The translations under genes were made by a program, and so were the position numbers. A stretch of 64,000 nt of DNA from positions 7,372,301 to 7,436,300 of the forward strand of contig JAMXBB010000002.1 in the NCBI GenBank assembly GCA_024138015.1, written 5' to 3'. The DNA is from Lumnitzera littorea. Its lineage: Eukaryota; Streptophyta; Magnoliopsida; Myrtales; Combretaceae. Below the pieces are notes generated by a model, which did not search any database, was not told where the DNA came from, and was given only the letters and a program-made list of their open reading frames with translations. This document shows, in pieces, positions 11,201 to 22,275 of this stretch. Position 1 is the stretch's first letter. Every line of letters starts with the position of its first letter.

Positions 11201-12956
11201 TATAAGTGAAGTAATAGTAGGTAATGTGGACATAGAATGTATACGTGTATCGAAACTTTCCATAACTAATAAACTCTCTCTCCCTTCTCGGAAAGAAAGA
11301 AATTACTGGCATGATACATGATACATGCATGCGCAAAAGAAATTTGTTGGGAGCAACCGTTCTTGAAATTATGCTTTGTCCGGGTGACATGAACTCCATA
11401 GAAAACCTTTGTTCTCCGGTAAAAACGCAACTTGCTTAATTACGAGTTGGGTTCAATTTGCTATATAAGGATGGGCTTGAACTCGTACTCACGACCGTAA
11501 GCTGTACACGATTTGAAGTTATCAAAAAAATCCAATAATGGAACACCATTTTCAGAGTTTGTCTGTGTGAACCTCGTGTCTCTGTTTTGGTTTCTGACAA
11601 CTCAGCACGTTAGAATTTTGCAATCATTCCCCCAGTCCGAGTCTTTGTCGGACCCACCCACCCAAACACCTATCACGGCGCTGATTGAAATTTTTAATCA
11701 GAAGATAAATTTTCAATAATTTAGCATTTTCTAGATTCTAAATTTAAACATGTTCGGATGGATAATGGATTGGGGGGCAAAACAAAAGTTTGGATTAAGA
11801 GTAATATATCCATATATATATATACATAAAGTTTGAAAATGAAAAGAGAATAAATTTATGACGTTTCCATTTAGATCCATGAAAAACATTATCTACACAT
11901 TTCGAGAAAATTAAAACAAAATTATTTGAAAAAAGTAGATGATTAAAATTTCTGCTAACATACGAGGGTCTGACTGATAGGTTATGAATTTTCCTTAATT
12001 GTTCAAGCAATTCAATTAATTTTCACGGAAAACGAGATATATGGGGGGTAGGGGGTCGGTGGGAGAGATCTTTACGTAGATATTATATTTGATTCACTTG
12101 GATATCTATTAAAAAAATATATATTAAGATTCCAAATATAAAGGACAACAACCTATGCACGATCTTACCAATTTTTTTTTTTTTCTGTTTACAATTAGTA
12201 GGATTGTTATAATTAATATTATTAAATCTAATTTATTCGATTTAACCTCGATTCAACTTTAAATTTGATTCCTTATCAAATTTATTTTTTTTTTTAAATT
12301 CTTAACTTTCTTATATATTAAAATCAATTACTCAAATTGGATTTAAAACATCCGATACAACTAATTTCATAAAGATGACTACCATACAAATCTCATTTTT
12401 TTTTTTTTTTGGGTAAAAGCAACCCCACAGTTACATCGACTTGGTCTATGGTATATTTAGATTCTACCTACTAAAACTAACGTGTTGGTTCTCAAAATTA
12501 TACCAAATCCTTTCTTTTCTTAGGCGCTCCCACCCCCATTTTGCACTGTTAGGCAGTAAAGATTTGATATTGTACGATACATGAATTTTGAATTAGTGTA
12601 GTACCTTCGTATAATATGCGTAAGAATTGTGAAGATAATGGTACAAATGAAATGCATCAAATCTCCACTAAGATTCACATGTAAAGGAAACGAAAAAAAG
12701 ATTTATCAAATATCATCTACAAGTACAAATAAAGTATTTGCAATAGTAAAATGGATAATTTTTAATATATATCAATATTTTATCGCTATTTATACATTAT
12801 GCATTTAAAACACATATAGTATAATATTCAAAAATTTTACTCTAACTAAAATTAAGAATCAGAACATATTTTTTCTTTTTTTATATGAGTTTGTGCTAAC
12901 GGATTATACCCTTCAATTACTATCTAGATAAAGATCATTCATATATACTTATTTTG

Positions 12957-12980
12957 ATATATATATATATATATATATAT
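12957..12980. repeat. (AT)n microsatellite
   Basis: An uninterrupted AT dinucleotide run of about 12 units. Confidence 0.95.
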
Positions 12981-13386
12981 TTCTTGTAAGGTGAGTACAA
13001 TGAAAAGATTGATAGGAACCTTTACCATTCCCATAGAAGGATGACATTCATGGTGAGGAAATTATAATGTCTTGATAGATTATATATTATTTTGTTTTCA
13101 TATAAATGATAAATTTTAAAAGCATCCAATAATATTGATTTCTTGAATCGAAATCGACAATAATAATTATGGTATTATAATATTATTGTTATCGTAATAA
13201 TTATTGTTTTCTGGTATGTATGCAACTAACATTTATTTTATATGTTTTTTCTTGTATCTTTTCCTTTTAACAATGACGAGCTTCCTAACATTTTAGTAAT
13301 GCAACTACTTTTGATAGCAAAGTTTTGTTGTATAAACCGAAACCAAAAGATCCATTTATTAACTCACATCAATTATAAAGGAAAAA

Positions 13387-13409
13387 GGGGGAGGGGGGGT
13401 GGGGTGGGG
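13387..13409 (+). repeat. G-quadruplex-type G tract
   Basis: Four G runs of 5, 7, 4 and 4 are separated by single A, T and T bases. This meets the standard G-quadruplex pattern with one-base loops. It is isolated in AT-rich DNA with no gene immediately next to it. Confidence 0.8.
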
Positions 13410-13849
13410 TGTTCAATCCTGAGTTATGAAATTAAACAAGTTGTTATTATTGTGTTTTATTTTTGTTGTTAAATAAACTCAAATATATATATATAAATAT
13501 ATAGAAAATAAAAAGAAAAAAAAAAACAAATAGCTTGTACAATTTGAAAACTTTGTAATCCAACTTAGATAAGCTGACTACCTCACGATAAATAATTTGT
13601 CAATTGAATAACCCTAAAGCTACACCATTTATTAACTACGATAGTCACCCTAAGATTGAGGACACTTTATTTTGTACCGACAAGTTACACTCAACGTTGA
13701 AATGCAAAGTGGGCCATGAAAAGCCTTGAAATGCAAACGAGTTTGGTTCTCTATATCGATAAAATTCTTACCAACTCTTGTCCTTTCGAATTTGTTAATA
13801 GGGAAAGAATAGTTGATTAAATTACGTTTATGACTTACTTGGTCACATC

Positions 13850-14275
13850 GCTTTTTTAACAAAACAAAAGGGTTATAATTGGTTCATACATAAAATAGAG
13901 ACATAATAAAATATAAAAAAAAAATAGACTTTTAACTCTCGACCATTTTCTTTTTATTCTATTTGAGTCGTTTATGTTTTCTAAATCTTTTAAAATTTTT
14001 TTACACATCTTAGACATATTTTAGCTTCTCATTAGCCTCAAATAGTTGAGTGTGGCTAGGATTCGCACAAATTTTCTCAATCTTTTTTCTTATTTTTTAT
14101 TATTTTATCTTCATATATATAATAAAATATATTTAATATTATTTTTTTTATTGTATTTTGTAATTTAATATATTTAAAAGCATCATTTTGTTAAAGTAAT
14201 TACTAGACCAATTCAAACTTAGTATATGTAATGGATTAAAGAATAATTCAATGACCATGACAAAATAAAATGTTA
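13850..14275 (+). repeat. Long direct repeat, left copy
   Basis: This stretch is clearly related to 15393-15875 in the same orientation. Shared blocks include AAAATAGAGACATAATAAA, TAGTTGAGT...GGATT.GCACAAATTTTCTCA and TATCATTTTGTTAAAGTAATTACT.GACCAATTCAAA. The left copy is shorter because of a deletion of about 50 bp near 13990. The pair could be old LTRs, or a tandem duplication around the segment between them. No TG...CA ends or primer-binding site could be fixed. Confidence 0.8.
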
Positions 14276-14289
14276 TTGTGAAATTTTGG

Positions 14290-14534
14290 CTCATATTTTG
14301 ACTTCATGGATGCGGAAGAATCCGTGTACAAGGTTCTTGACTTGCTCGATGTGGAAGGGAGGAAGATGTAACTTCCATAAGTGGATTAATGTCAAATTCT
14401 CTAAATGCGCAAATGAAGTTATTGTGAGTTTACTTGATAGAGATGATATTTTAGAGTTGGAAAGGTTGAAGCATATAGTATTGATTTTGAATGAAAAATT
14501 AGAAGCCAATGAAAAAATCGAAGATATACCTTAA
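14290..14534 (+). pseudogene. GRF-type zinc-finger protein fragment
   Basis: The + strand frame reads NPCTRFLTCSMWKGGRCNFH, then KWINVKF, followed by a helical, leucine- and acidic-rich tail (LLDRDDILELERLK) and a stop at 14534. Plant GRF-type zinc-finger proteins have a Cys-rich finger ending in a Gly-rich turn, CxFFxW-like residues and then a short coiled coil, and the match in order and spacing is good. The canonical GRF triplet is not intact here. The first half of the finger is also missing or in another frame upstream of 14290. No promoter or splice pattern was seen. It is most likely a captured or decayed gene piece. A short active gene is a weaker alternative. Confidence 0.6.
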
Positions 14535-15000
14535 GAATGCACTGCCAATTACATGGTTTATTGTAAGAGGTATGATGATATTTCTTTGGTTTATCGTACT
14601 TGCTTAGGGCATATGGTGTTATTGAATTTGCAATAGGTATTTTGAATAGGTTATGCAAGAAGAGTGTGTATTAGGTGTATTTTTTAGTGGAGGGTACCTC
14701 AATGTAGTTGTGTTATGTTTTGAAAATAAACTAATATGTTGTTTTTGTGTTCTGAACCTATTATTATGCAAAATTTAATCCTATAATTGCTGCTTCAAAA
14801 GGCGAATGTTGTTGTCCCATTGAAGCTTCCTTCTTCATTGATGAAGCACCTCCCATGCCTTAAATCTTACTATATGTTTTCAGTGCAATGTGTTTCATGC
14901 ATACGCAAGATGGGCTTATGGATACACTTGCCGTGTTCTTAGCACATTAGGGGTGAAAATTTGGCTTGATTGTCCAACTTCCATCTATGGTAGGTAGAGC

Positions 15001-15330
15001 CTAAAACAAGATTGTGGCATTAGTAATAACAAGATAGTTGTAGAAACTTTTATCATGGAAGAGTTCATATAACCAAAAGGAACATACCCTTGGTGTTAGG
15101 GTACGTGGTTGGGCTGAACTTGTACCTTTAGCATGACTTAATTTGACAATTTTGGACCTTGTGGACAATGCACCAACACAATTTAACATGCATATAATAT
15201 AGAATAATTAAGTATTGATTGTGTACATACACTTTGTTTGACCTTGGCTTTTGATTTTTTAGCCTTAGCATTAGAATTTCTTACACATGTTTGCGTGTTG
15301 TGCCCAACATTGTGGCAAAATCTACGATGC
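15001..15330 (-). pseudogene. Zinc-knuckle fragment (MULE transposase-like C-terminus)
   Basis: On the - strand at about 15330-15250 the frame reads RFCHNVGHNTQTC followed by a Lys/Ala-rich basic tail (NSNAKAKKSKA). The spacing C-x4-H-x4-C is that of a CCHC knuckle, and Arg sits at the position of the first Cys. Such a knuckle followed by a basic, Pro/Ser-rich tail is typical of the C-terminus of MuDR/MULE transposases. A polar segment with PRTLTPRVCSF follows at 15189-15001. Only this end is present, and upstream frames carry stops. It could also be another knuckle protein. Confidence 0.45.
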
Positions 15331-15392
15331 ATCTCCATTCCTACTCATGACATATGCTTCATGTTTGGTATCTCATTGGGTTAACACTTCCT

Positions 15393-15875
15393 CTTCTTTA
15401 ACAAAACTAAAGGGTTATAACTGGGTCACACAAAATAGAGACATAATAAAGTATCCGAAAAATAGATTTTTAGTTCTTGATGTTTACACTTTTCTATCTA
15501 AAGCTTTAACCATTTTCATTTTATTCTATTGAAGTTATCAATGTTTTCTAAACCTTTTAAAAGTAAGACATCCATTAAATTCAAAAATTTTTTACACATT
15601 TTAGGCATGTTTTAGCTTTTCATTAACTTTGAGTAGTTGAGTAATGTGGTTGGGATTTGCACAAATTTTCTCATCCTTTTTTCTTATTTTTGATTACTTT
15701 TATGTCATTTTTTTACTATTTTATCTTATTATATAATGAAATATATTTAATATTGCTTTTATTGTATGTTGTAATTAAATATATTTAAAAGTATCATTTT
15801 GTTAAAGTAATTACTGGACCAATTCAAATCTGATACACGTCATGGATTAAAAAATAATTCAACGACCATGATAGA
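15393..15875 (+). repeat. Long direct repeat, right copy
   Basis: This is the partner of 13850-14275, same orientation and somewhat longer (about 480 bp). It begins around TTTAACAAAACTAAAGGG and ends after ATAATTCAACGACCATGAT. The copies are well diverged, so the duplication or insertion is old. Confidence 0.8.
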
Positions 15876-16713
15876 AGTTCTATTTTGTAAAATTTTAAAA
15901 ATGTTAATAACTTAAATAAAATAAAATAAAAGATTGAGGATCCAAATAGAAAGATAGGCAAACATTAATGACTAAAAATATATTTTTCACTAAATTATCT
16001 ACTCTTAAACGATTGAATAAACAGTCCATAGGGTAATACTTTATTTGTATAATTTGACTAACAATTAATAGGATGTTGCCCCACCTTATGATGAGACCAG
16101 TTTTGTCTTTAACTTGAATACCTTGTAGGGTGGGTAATTGGCATGAGGTTTTAACTGCTGTTGTGGCCGGTATAGAAACCATACTTTACCTCTAGATACA
16201 ATCATACAATTCAAATTCAACTGCAGTGCCTCAATGCCAAAATAAAAAAGGGTTAACAAATGGATTTCTCTGGTACATTGTCCTGGATGTCCTACTGAGC
16301 TTTTTCTTGTCGAAGTCAAATTATTAATATTCACTATCTTGATCCAAACGATAGATTCAATTAATTCTTATCAATAATCAGACTCTCCGATGTTCAAAAA
16401 TTCTAAGCTGGTAACAAAAAAAAAATGTATACAACCTTTATAAGCTTATAAAATATTAACAATTGGGGGAAAATGTAACTTCTCTATTTCTTAATATAAA
16501 TAGATGACTTTAAGTGTATTTAATTAAAATATTTATTTTATCAATCAGTATGAGATGTCTTACATTTTTATTAGTTGGTGACTAAACAAGTATAAAGAAA
16601 CCGTATGGTTTTAGGTCGTAATCGCACTTATCATTCCTCATTAAGTTGTGTTCAATTTCTGATGGTAACCTAAGTCCACTTGATTGTTTCCCATCTTGTG
16701 ATGGCTAATGGAA

Positions 16714-16748
<35 letters not shown>

Positions 16749-17450
16749 ATATTTAAAAGTAGAAATCAAATTTCTTATGTTCTAATAACATTTTACATTA
16801 TAGTAAAGCATGCCAACTATAACCTTATCTTGTTATAAGATACCACAACCTCATAAAATTATAAATAATTAGACAAAATCCTGTAATGTAAACAAATAAT
16901 GATTTAAAATTAAAATATACTTACCGATAAAAAGTATAAATTTACCTAAGACTCTATCACAAATTAATATATCAACAATATCTATTTATGAATTGTTTTA
17001 TAGGGTGAATTTGTCATATAATTAATGAAAAAAATAATGAAAATATTTATTCATAAATTGCTTTATGTGGCTAGTAAGTGGTTTTTATAGAATAATACGC
17101 AATTTAAAAAGTGTTATAATATTGTAAAATAGTAAAATAATATGAATTGGGAGAGTTATATTATATTGTATTGAATTATGAAATGGTTGAATAGGGAAGA
17201 CACAAAATTGCTTTTGAAAAAGAAAAAGAGGAGAAAAGAAAAGCCTTTCCCTCACACCAAGGAAACAAAATTTATTTATTTTTATTGAGTTATAATTAAA
17301 TATTAATAATATTTAAATAATAATAATATATTTTTACATATTTGGGATCCTATTAACACTTACCACCACGCATCCAAAACATTGGGTGTGTAACTCTAAC
17401 GAGAAGATAAAAGGAAAAAGCATTAGCGTTTAGCTCTTAGCTCTAAGCAC
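15876..17450. other. Intergenic AT-rich DNA
   Basis: About 1.6 kb with only short chance frames. A (TA)n microsatellite lies at 16719-16744. It ends where the pyrimidine-rich sequence upstream of the ABIL gene begins. No gene was recognised. Confidence 0.5.
16719..16744. repeat. (TA)n microsatellite
   Basis: An uninterrupted TA dinucleotide run of about 13 units. Confidence 0.95.
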
Positions 17451-17479
17451 CTATTTTTATGCACATAAAACAGGAATTA

Positions 17480-19099
17480 AGTGGGACCAATTCCAAAACA
17501 CAATCATGATGACTCGTTTTTGCCCTTTTCCTTTCTTCCCAAAATCACTCGAATTTGCTTCCCCACTACCGACGTGCTCTACCTCATCATCCCCTCCAAG
17601 CCACTCTCTCCCCCTCTCTTCCCTGTTCATGACCTCCACCATAAATACATATACAATAATTTATACACTATTCAACTTTAGACCAGAAACGACACTTGTC
17701 ATTTTCTAATGTTTAGTCAATATCCTGTTACCAAACCCATTTGGCCTTTCTCAAATTGAAATAGGCTGTTTGTGGTGTACCTTTTTTGTAGCCTATCTAG
17801 TCATCTGGGTTTGGTTTCTTTTTGGTGAATGAATAAGTTTTAGTGTGAAAAGTGAAGAATTTATTTCTGGGTCTTTTTTTTTCTGACGCCAAAGGAAGGA
17901 ATTTTCACTACAGGAAACTTCAAAGTTAGTGTCTTTGAGTGTTTTTTTAGACAGGTCCTTTGAGTCCTCACCTCATAATATGTAAATTGCTTATAATGTT
18001 GTTTCTATGCTATGTCGGGAAGTTCGGCTTTTAGTTATCAAGTTCATTGATTTCATTGGAAATTTCAAGTAGGTGTCTTTTAGTGTTCTTTCCATACCCT
18101 TTTGATTTTTAATATGAATTTACGGTGATACAGTTTTGTATGTGCCGCTGTCTCAATGCTATATTAGAAAGTTTTGTGTTTATATTACTATTGTCTGTGT
18201 TTGTTATCAAGATCGTTGTTTGCCGAAGTAAACTTGTATGTCGCATTTCACTCTTTCTTCAATTCAACACCTTTGAAATTTTAGATGAAATCATGGAAGC
18301 AGTGCTTTGTATGAACTGCCTCAAGGCAGCCTTGGAACGTTCTTTGTTTATATTGCTATTGTATATGCCTTCTTGTCATGCTCTTTGATTTCACTGCAGG
18401 AAACTTCAAGTTGTTGTCTTTTCAGTGTTTCTTCAATGCCTTTTTGATTTTCGGACGGAATTGTGGAAGGAGAGTTTTGCATATGCTATTGTCACCTACA
18501 TGCTTCTGCTTAAAGTGCTCTATAGTTAATTTGAAAAGTTTAGTGTTTATGTTGATCTTGTCTGAATTAGTTTTTCCTGCGTCACTAATTTGATGGGGAA
18601 GATTCCTGATTTTGCAGCTTTTGGTTTTTTTAATAAGGGCTGTTATTCTCTTTAGGTTAGCTTTTGAATTTCATTTGTAGGTGTAGCCTTTGAGAAGATT
18701 CAGACAAAATGGGCCTGTTGAAATACTTAAAAGTATCTCTTCTGGTTTTTTTATTTGCTTATACTCTACTAGCCTTTTGCTTTCAGTTAGTTGGGATTCC
18801 TATAGATTTGTGTCATCTGGTAAAGTGATGTTTGTCTGACATTTTTATTTTCCTCTTTCTTTTCTTTGTCTGTATATGTCTATTTTTTGGCTATGTGACT
18901 TGTGTTCTTGGAGGTATTGCTCGCAGCTGTTTCTTGAGGTTCTTATGTTAAATATGTCTGGCTCATGAAGCTTTTTGTTCATTTCTGGGGTTGAAATTTT
19001 CTTTATGCTGTCCATTGTTTGTGTATGGGACTTAAGTTACTTAAAAGGTTTGCTTACCTTGCTGCAGCTTTGGCCATTCTAAGTTTGCTCCATGTCCTC
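17480..19099 (+). promoter_or_regulatory. Probable promoter, 5' UTR and leader intron of the ABIL gene
   Basis: The sequence changes at about 17480 to pyrimidine-rich, less AT-rich DNA with a TATA-like ATAAATA at 17641-17647. From 17700 to 19050 it is T-rich, as plant introns are. A good acceptor (CTTGCTGCAG) ends at 19067, 32 bp before the ABIL start codon, so a long intron in the 5' UTR is likely. The donor could not be chosen among several GT sites. Part of this stretch is made of imperfect repeats, listed separately. Transcription start and UTR limits are inferred. Confidence 0.45.
17903..18600 (+). repeat. Imperfect tandem repeat in the ABIL leader region
   Basis: Four related units begin at about 17903, 18050, 18246 and 18389, giving lengths of roughly 145-210 bp. 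Units share TTTCACT.CAGGAAACTTCAA, GTGTCTTTTAGTGTTTCTTC, CCTTTTTGATTTT and a later AAAGTTTTGTGTTTATATT block. Unit 3 lacks part of the start. The copies are diverged by point changes and small gaps. Confidence 0.7.
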
Positions 19100-22000
19100 A
19101 TGGGGACCATGACTGCATCTTCGCTTCCAATCTCACATGAGGCATCCAATTATGATGAGGTTTCTATGCAGCAGAGCCTCTTGTTCTCGGATAGTCTGAA
19201 GGTACTCAGACTTCTAATTTAATGTCCGTAGCTGCACAATAGGAGAATACTGGTGGATCAATTTCTTCTATAAACTATAACATCCATCATTCTTTTTCTT
19301 TAAAAAGTGATTCTCACATGCACTTGCTATATGTAGAGCATGCCATGCCCTACCTATCTCCACTTGATTAATGTACTGCCTCTCTTATTGAGAGTGGGTA
19401 GGCAGCTACAGTTCTAGCAGACATGAGCTTTACGGGGATTTTAACTTAATGCATGAGGGGGATCTGAAAATAGATTCACTTCACTATGTAGAACATTGGC
19501 TCGATATGGTGAATTCTGGAAGACGCTAAAAGCTATATATGTGTGACTCAAAAATGCATCTATGTTCAGCAGATAACTCTATAAGCTGGTTGCACTAACC
19601 TCTTACACCTCAGGTAAAAGATCTTTTGAGTGGTTGGATGTAGCTGCATTCATAGAGCTTGAGTGGGATGGTTATCAGATGCGCTTTAGCTAAGCAACTA
19701 AGCTTAGTTTAGTATTGAAATGATTACATTTTCCCAAGCTGAGCAGCTCTCCGTATGTTTGCATAGATGGGTAGTCACTCATCGTTGTATGTTTTTCCCT
19801 AAGAAGGAATTTTTTGCTCCTGAAAGAAGAATTCTGTAATTTTACATGTTTCTGTAATTCCAGGATTTGAGGAATCTCAGGACACAGTTATATTCAGCAG
19901 CCGAATACTTTGAACTATCCTATAATGATGATGACCAAAAACAGATGTGAGTGGTTTTGATCATGCAGTTGGTTATTTGTTGATGCACTTGGATAATTGT
20001 ATGCTATTATATATTTCTAATGAGTTCCTACGAAGCAGAGTGGTTGAAACATTAAAAGACTATGCCATCAAGGCTCTTGTTAATACAGTGGACCATTTGG
20101 GTTCTGTGACATATAAGGTCACCGATCTCCTTGATGAGAAGGTTGATGAGGTGTCTGGGACCGAGCTTCGTGTATCTTGCATTGAACAGGTATTATTGCA
20201 AAGCCCATGACAACAACTTTTACTTCTGCTTCTCCTACTTGTTTACTAGTTTCCCTCGAGGATGAAAAATATATCTATTATTAGAGCAATCTTATGGTTG
20301 CTAGTTCTGATGGTTTGGCTTTGCTGTGCACTGTCTTAAGTGCACAATCATCTTGTGCTGGAGGGACAGTGAAACGTGCTATGAAGATGTCAGTTTATGT
20401 TCTCTCTAGGTTATATATAAAATTTACTATTTTATCATTGAAATTGCAGTTTAGTGGATGGATTTGAATAAAGTATACTTGCATGACTATAAACCTTATA
20501 TTGAGTTGAGTAAATAAAACAAAAAGGTTTTATGAGGAAAGACTTCCTGCAAACATTTAGGCCATCTTTTATCAGGTATATAGCCACACAATTTCTCATA
20601 TTCATTCAAGGTTATTCTGGGTTTTTTTTTTTTTGGGGGGGGGAGGTTGGGGTGTGAATAAAGGCAGGATTGAAAAACAACCACTTTTTTCATTTTTTTT
20701 TTTTTACTCAGCATACCTGTGCTTGGTTAGATGTTAAAATCAGACATTTTTTATGCATTTAGGGAAACAAATTTCCTAAAAATGTTAGAATTAGAAAAAT
20801 GAAAGAGGGAAGAGTACTTGGGTCTTCCCTTTTTTGCTACATATGCAATCGATATGCCTATTTTTAGGTTTGAATAAACATTTTCTAAAAGAAGGAAAAC
20901 AAGGATATGCAAGTTAGAAAATACAAAACACTGACATGCAGAGTGAAAAGAAAAGAAGGGGAAAAAATGGGACGTGTTTCTGTAAACAACTCTTTATTTT
21001 ATCATTCTTCACTCCAAGTGCTGACACTCCTTTTGCTATGCAATAATGTAGAGACTCCGAACATGCCAAGAGTACATAGATCATGAAGGCCTTTCGCAAC
21101 AGTCATTGGTTATAAATACTCCCAAGTTTCACAAGCGATACATGTTACCAGGCAATTATTTTTTGTTGTGGACTTCCTCTGTGCAAGATGCTGCTCTGTT
21201 CTCCATATTGTTTCCTCTTAATTCTGTACAGAGAGGGGCTGATTTTGTATTAATTTTTCAGTTGGAGAGACAATGCGTGGTTCCGATGGTTCCAAATTAA
21301 AATATCAAGGCTGTAGTCTAGATGATGAGGATGACTGGCATCAATTTAGAAATGGTAGTGTTCTTTGTATGATGTTTTGATATAGGGCCTGGGTTGATTT
21401 TTGGAAAACATCGATACATGATATTTCTGTCTTTAATTGCTTTTGTGAAGCTGTCCGAGCTACGATCACAGAAACTCCACCAGTGAGAGAAACTCCTCCC
21501 AGGTAACATTGGTTACTTCGCTTATAGTAACTGTAGCTTACTTTCCACTGATGGACGTGTAATGGATGTAAACATGATTAATCTGAAATTATGTTTCATG
21601 CAGAAAAGGGCGTTCACTGTCACCTTCTCCTCATCTTCAGCGTCCTGGTACATTTTCATTCACATCCTCTGCACCTAAGAAGGGAATAGGTAACGCAAGC
21701 TGAATCCAACCATTTTGATCCCTGTTCCAATCTTCTTTTGTTGTCCTTTGTGAGTTGAACATTCACTGAGTTCCTTCTACTTATTTTGCACATGAATCAG
21801 ATAAGCGGACAGTCTCACCCCATCGATTCCCACTTCTACGTTCTGGATCTTTGTCAACAAGATCAGTGACTCCAAACTCAAGTAGGCCAACCACCCCAAT
21901 TACAAGCAGACCAACTACTCCTATCTCTGCTGGGGGTCGACGGGTAAGTGTTGTGAATTTGCTAACAGAAAATGTCTTCAGGCTTACCATTTGATGGAAT

Positions 22001-22275
22001 TCATTTTACTCGTGAGGAATTCATATTTGCTATTAGTATTTTTTGCTTTTCCATCGACATTACAAGCTGATTGTTTAAAGATGGCTTTACATTGCATGAA
22101 CCAGTATCCTTCGGAACCAAGGAAGTCCGCTTCCATGCGGTTGTCTGCCGATCGGGAGAATGGCAAGGAGGTCGAACAGCATCCGAGCAAAAGCAAACGC
22201 CTCCTCAAGGCATTGCTAAGCCGACGCAAGTCAAAGAAAGATGATATGTTATATTCTTATTTGGATGAATACTGA
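19100..22275 (+). CDS. ABIL: Abl-interactor-like protein (ABIL), SCAR/WAVE complex subunit
   Basis: ABIL proteins are subunits of the SCAR/WAVE complex, which activates ARP2/3 to nucleate actin filaments at the cell cortex. Nine coding exons: 19100-19201, 19864-19946, 20039-20189, 21052-21151, 21262-21354, 21451-21502, 21604-21689, 21801-21943, 22105-22275. They total 981 nt and 326 aa, and all phases close. Residues 1-34 start MGTMTASSLPISHEASNYDE. The conserved N-terminal helical region includes VVETLKDYAIKALVNTVDHL, SVTYKVTDLLDEKVDEVSGT and KFHKRYMLP. The middle is Ser/Pro/Thr-rich (SSRPTTPITSRPTTPIS). The end is a basic stretch, KSKRLLKALLSRRKSKKDD, then a LDEY terminus. The start was chosen because its peptide is family-like and lies just after a leader acceptor. 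Intron 4 begins with GC. Length and ends suggest an ABIL2/ABIL3-type paralogue. Confidence 0.93.
21152..21261 (+). other. GC-AG intron of the ABIL gene
   Basis: The exon ends ...TTACCAG and the intron starts GCAATT. It ends TTTTTCAG before TTGGAGAGAC. Only this junction restores the conserved LPVGET reading at the exon border. No GT nearby keeps the frame. Confidence 0.8.

Larger units (their letters stand above)
4250..11210 (-). mobile_element. Endogenous pararetrovirus (Caulimoviridae, petuvirus-like), inactivated
   Basis: Read on the - strand from 11210 down to 4680, the segment shows the domain order of a petuvirus-like polyprotein: movement protein, coat protein region, zinc knuckle, aspartic protease, reverse transcriptase, RNase H, C-terminal region. 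No integrase is visible and no LTRs flank it, which argues against a Gypsy or Copia element. Frameshifts and stop codons interrupt all regions, so no functional polyprotein can be made. A TATA box and leader-like stretch follow the coding part at 4250-4470, as expected for a linearised circular genome. The closest group is inferred from motif content and gene order. A florendovirus or another caulimovirid genus is the main alternative. The individual domains are listed separately. Confidence 0.85.
11400..13850. other. Intergenic region with simple repeats
   Basis: About 2.4 kb without a supportable gene. Positions 11461-11720 are less AT-rich, begin with a TATATAAGG box at 11462-11470 on the + strand and hold a 68-codon frame with no recognised product. 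An (AT)n run lies at 12957-12980. A purine tract with a strong G-run pattern lies at 13387-13409. Nothing else stands out. Confidence 0.5.

Noticed and set aside
12957..12980. Regular repeats that might suggest a CRISPR array
   Set aside because: All regular arrays here are dinucleotide runs or two-copy duplications. There are no repeat-spacer units, and the DNA is eukaryotic.
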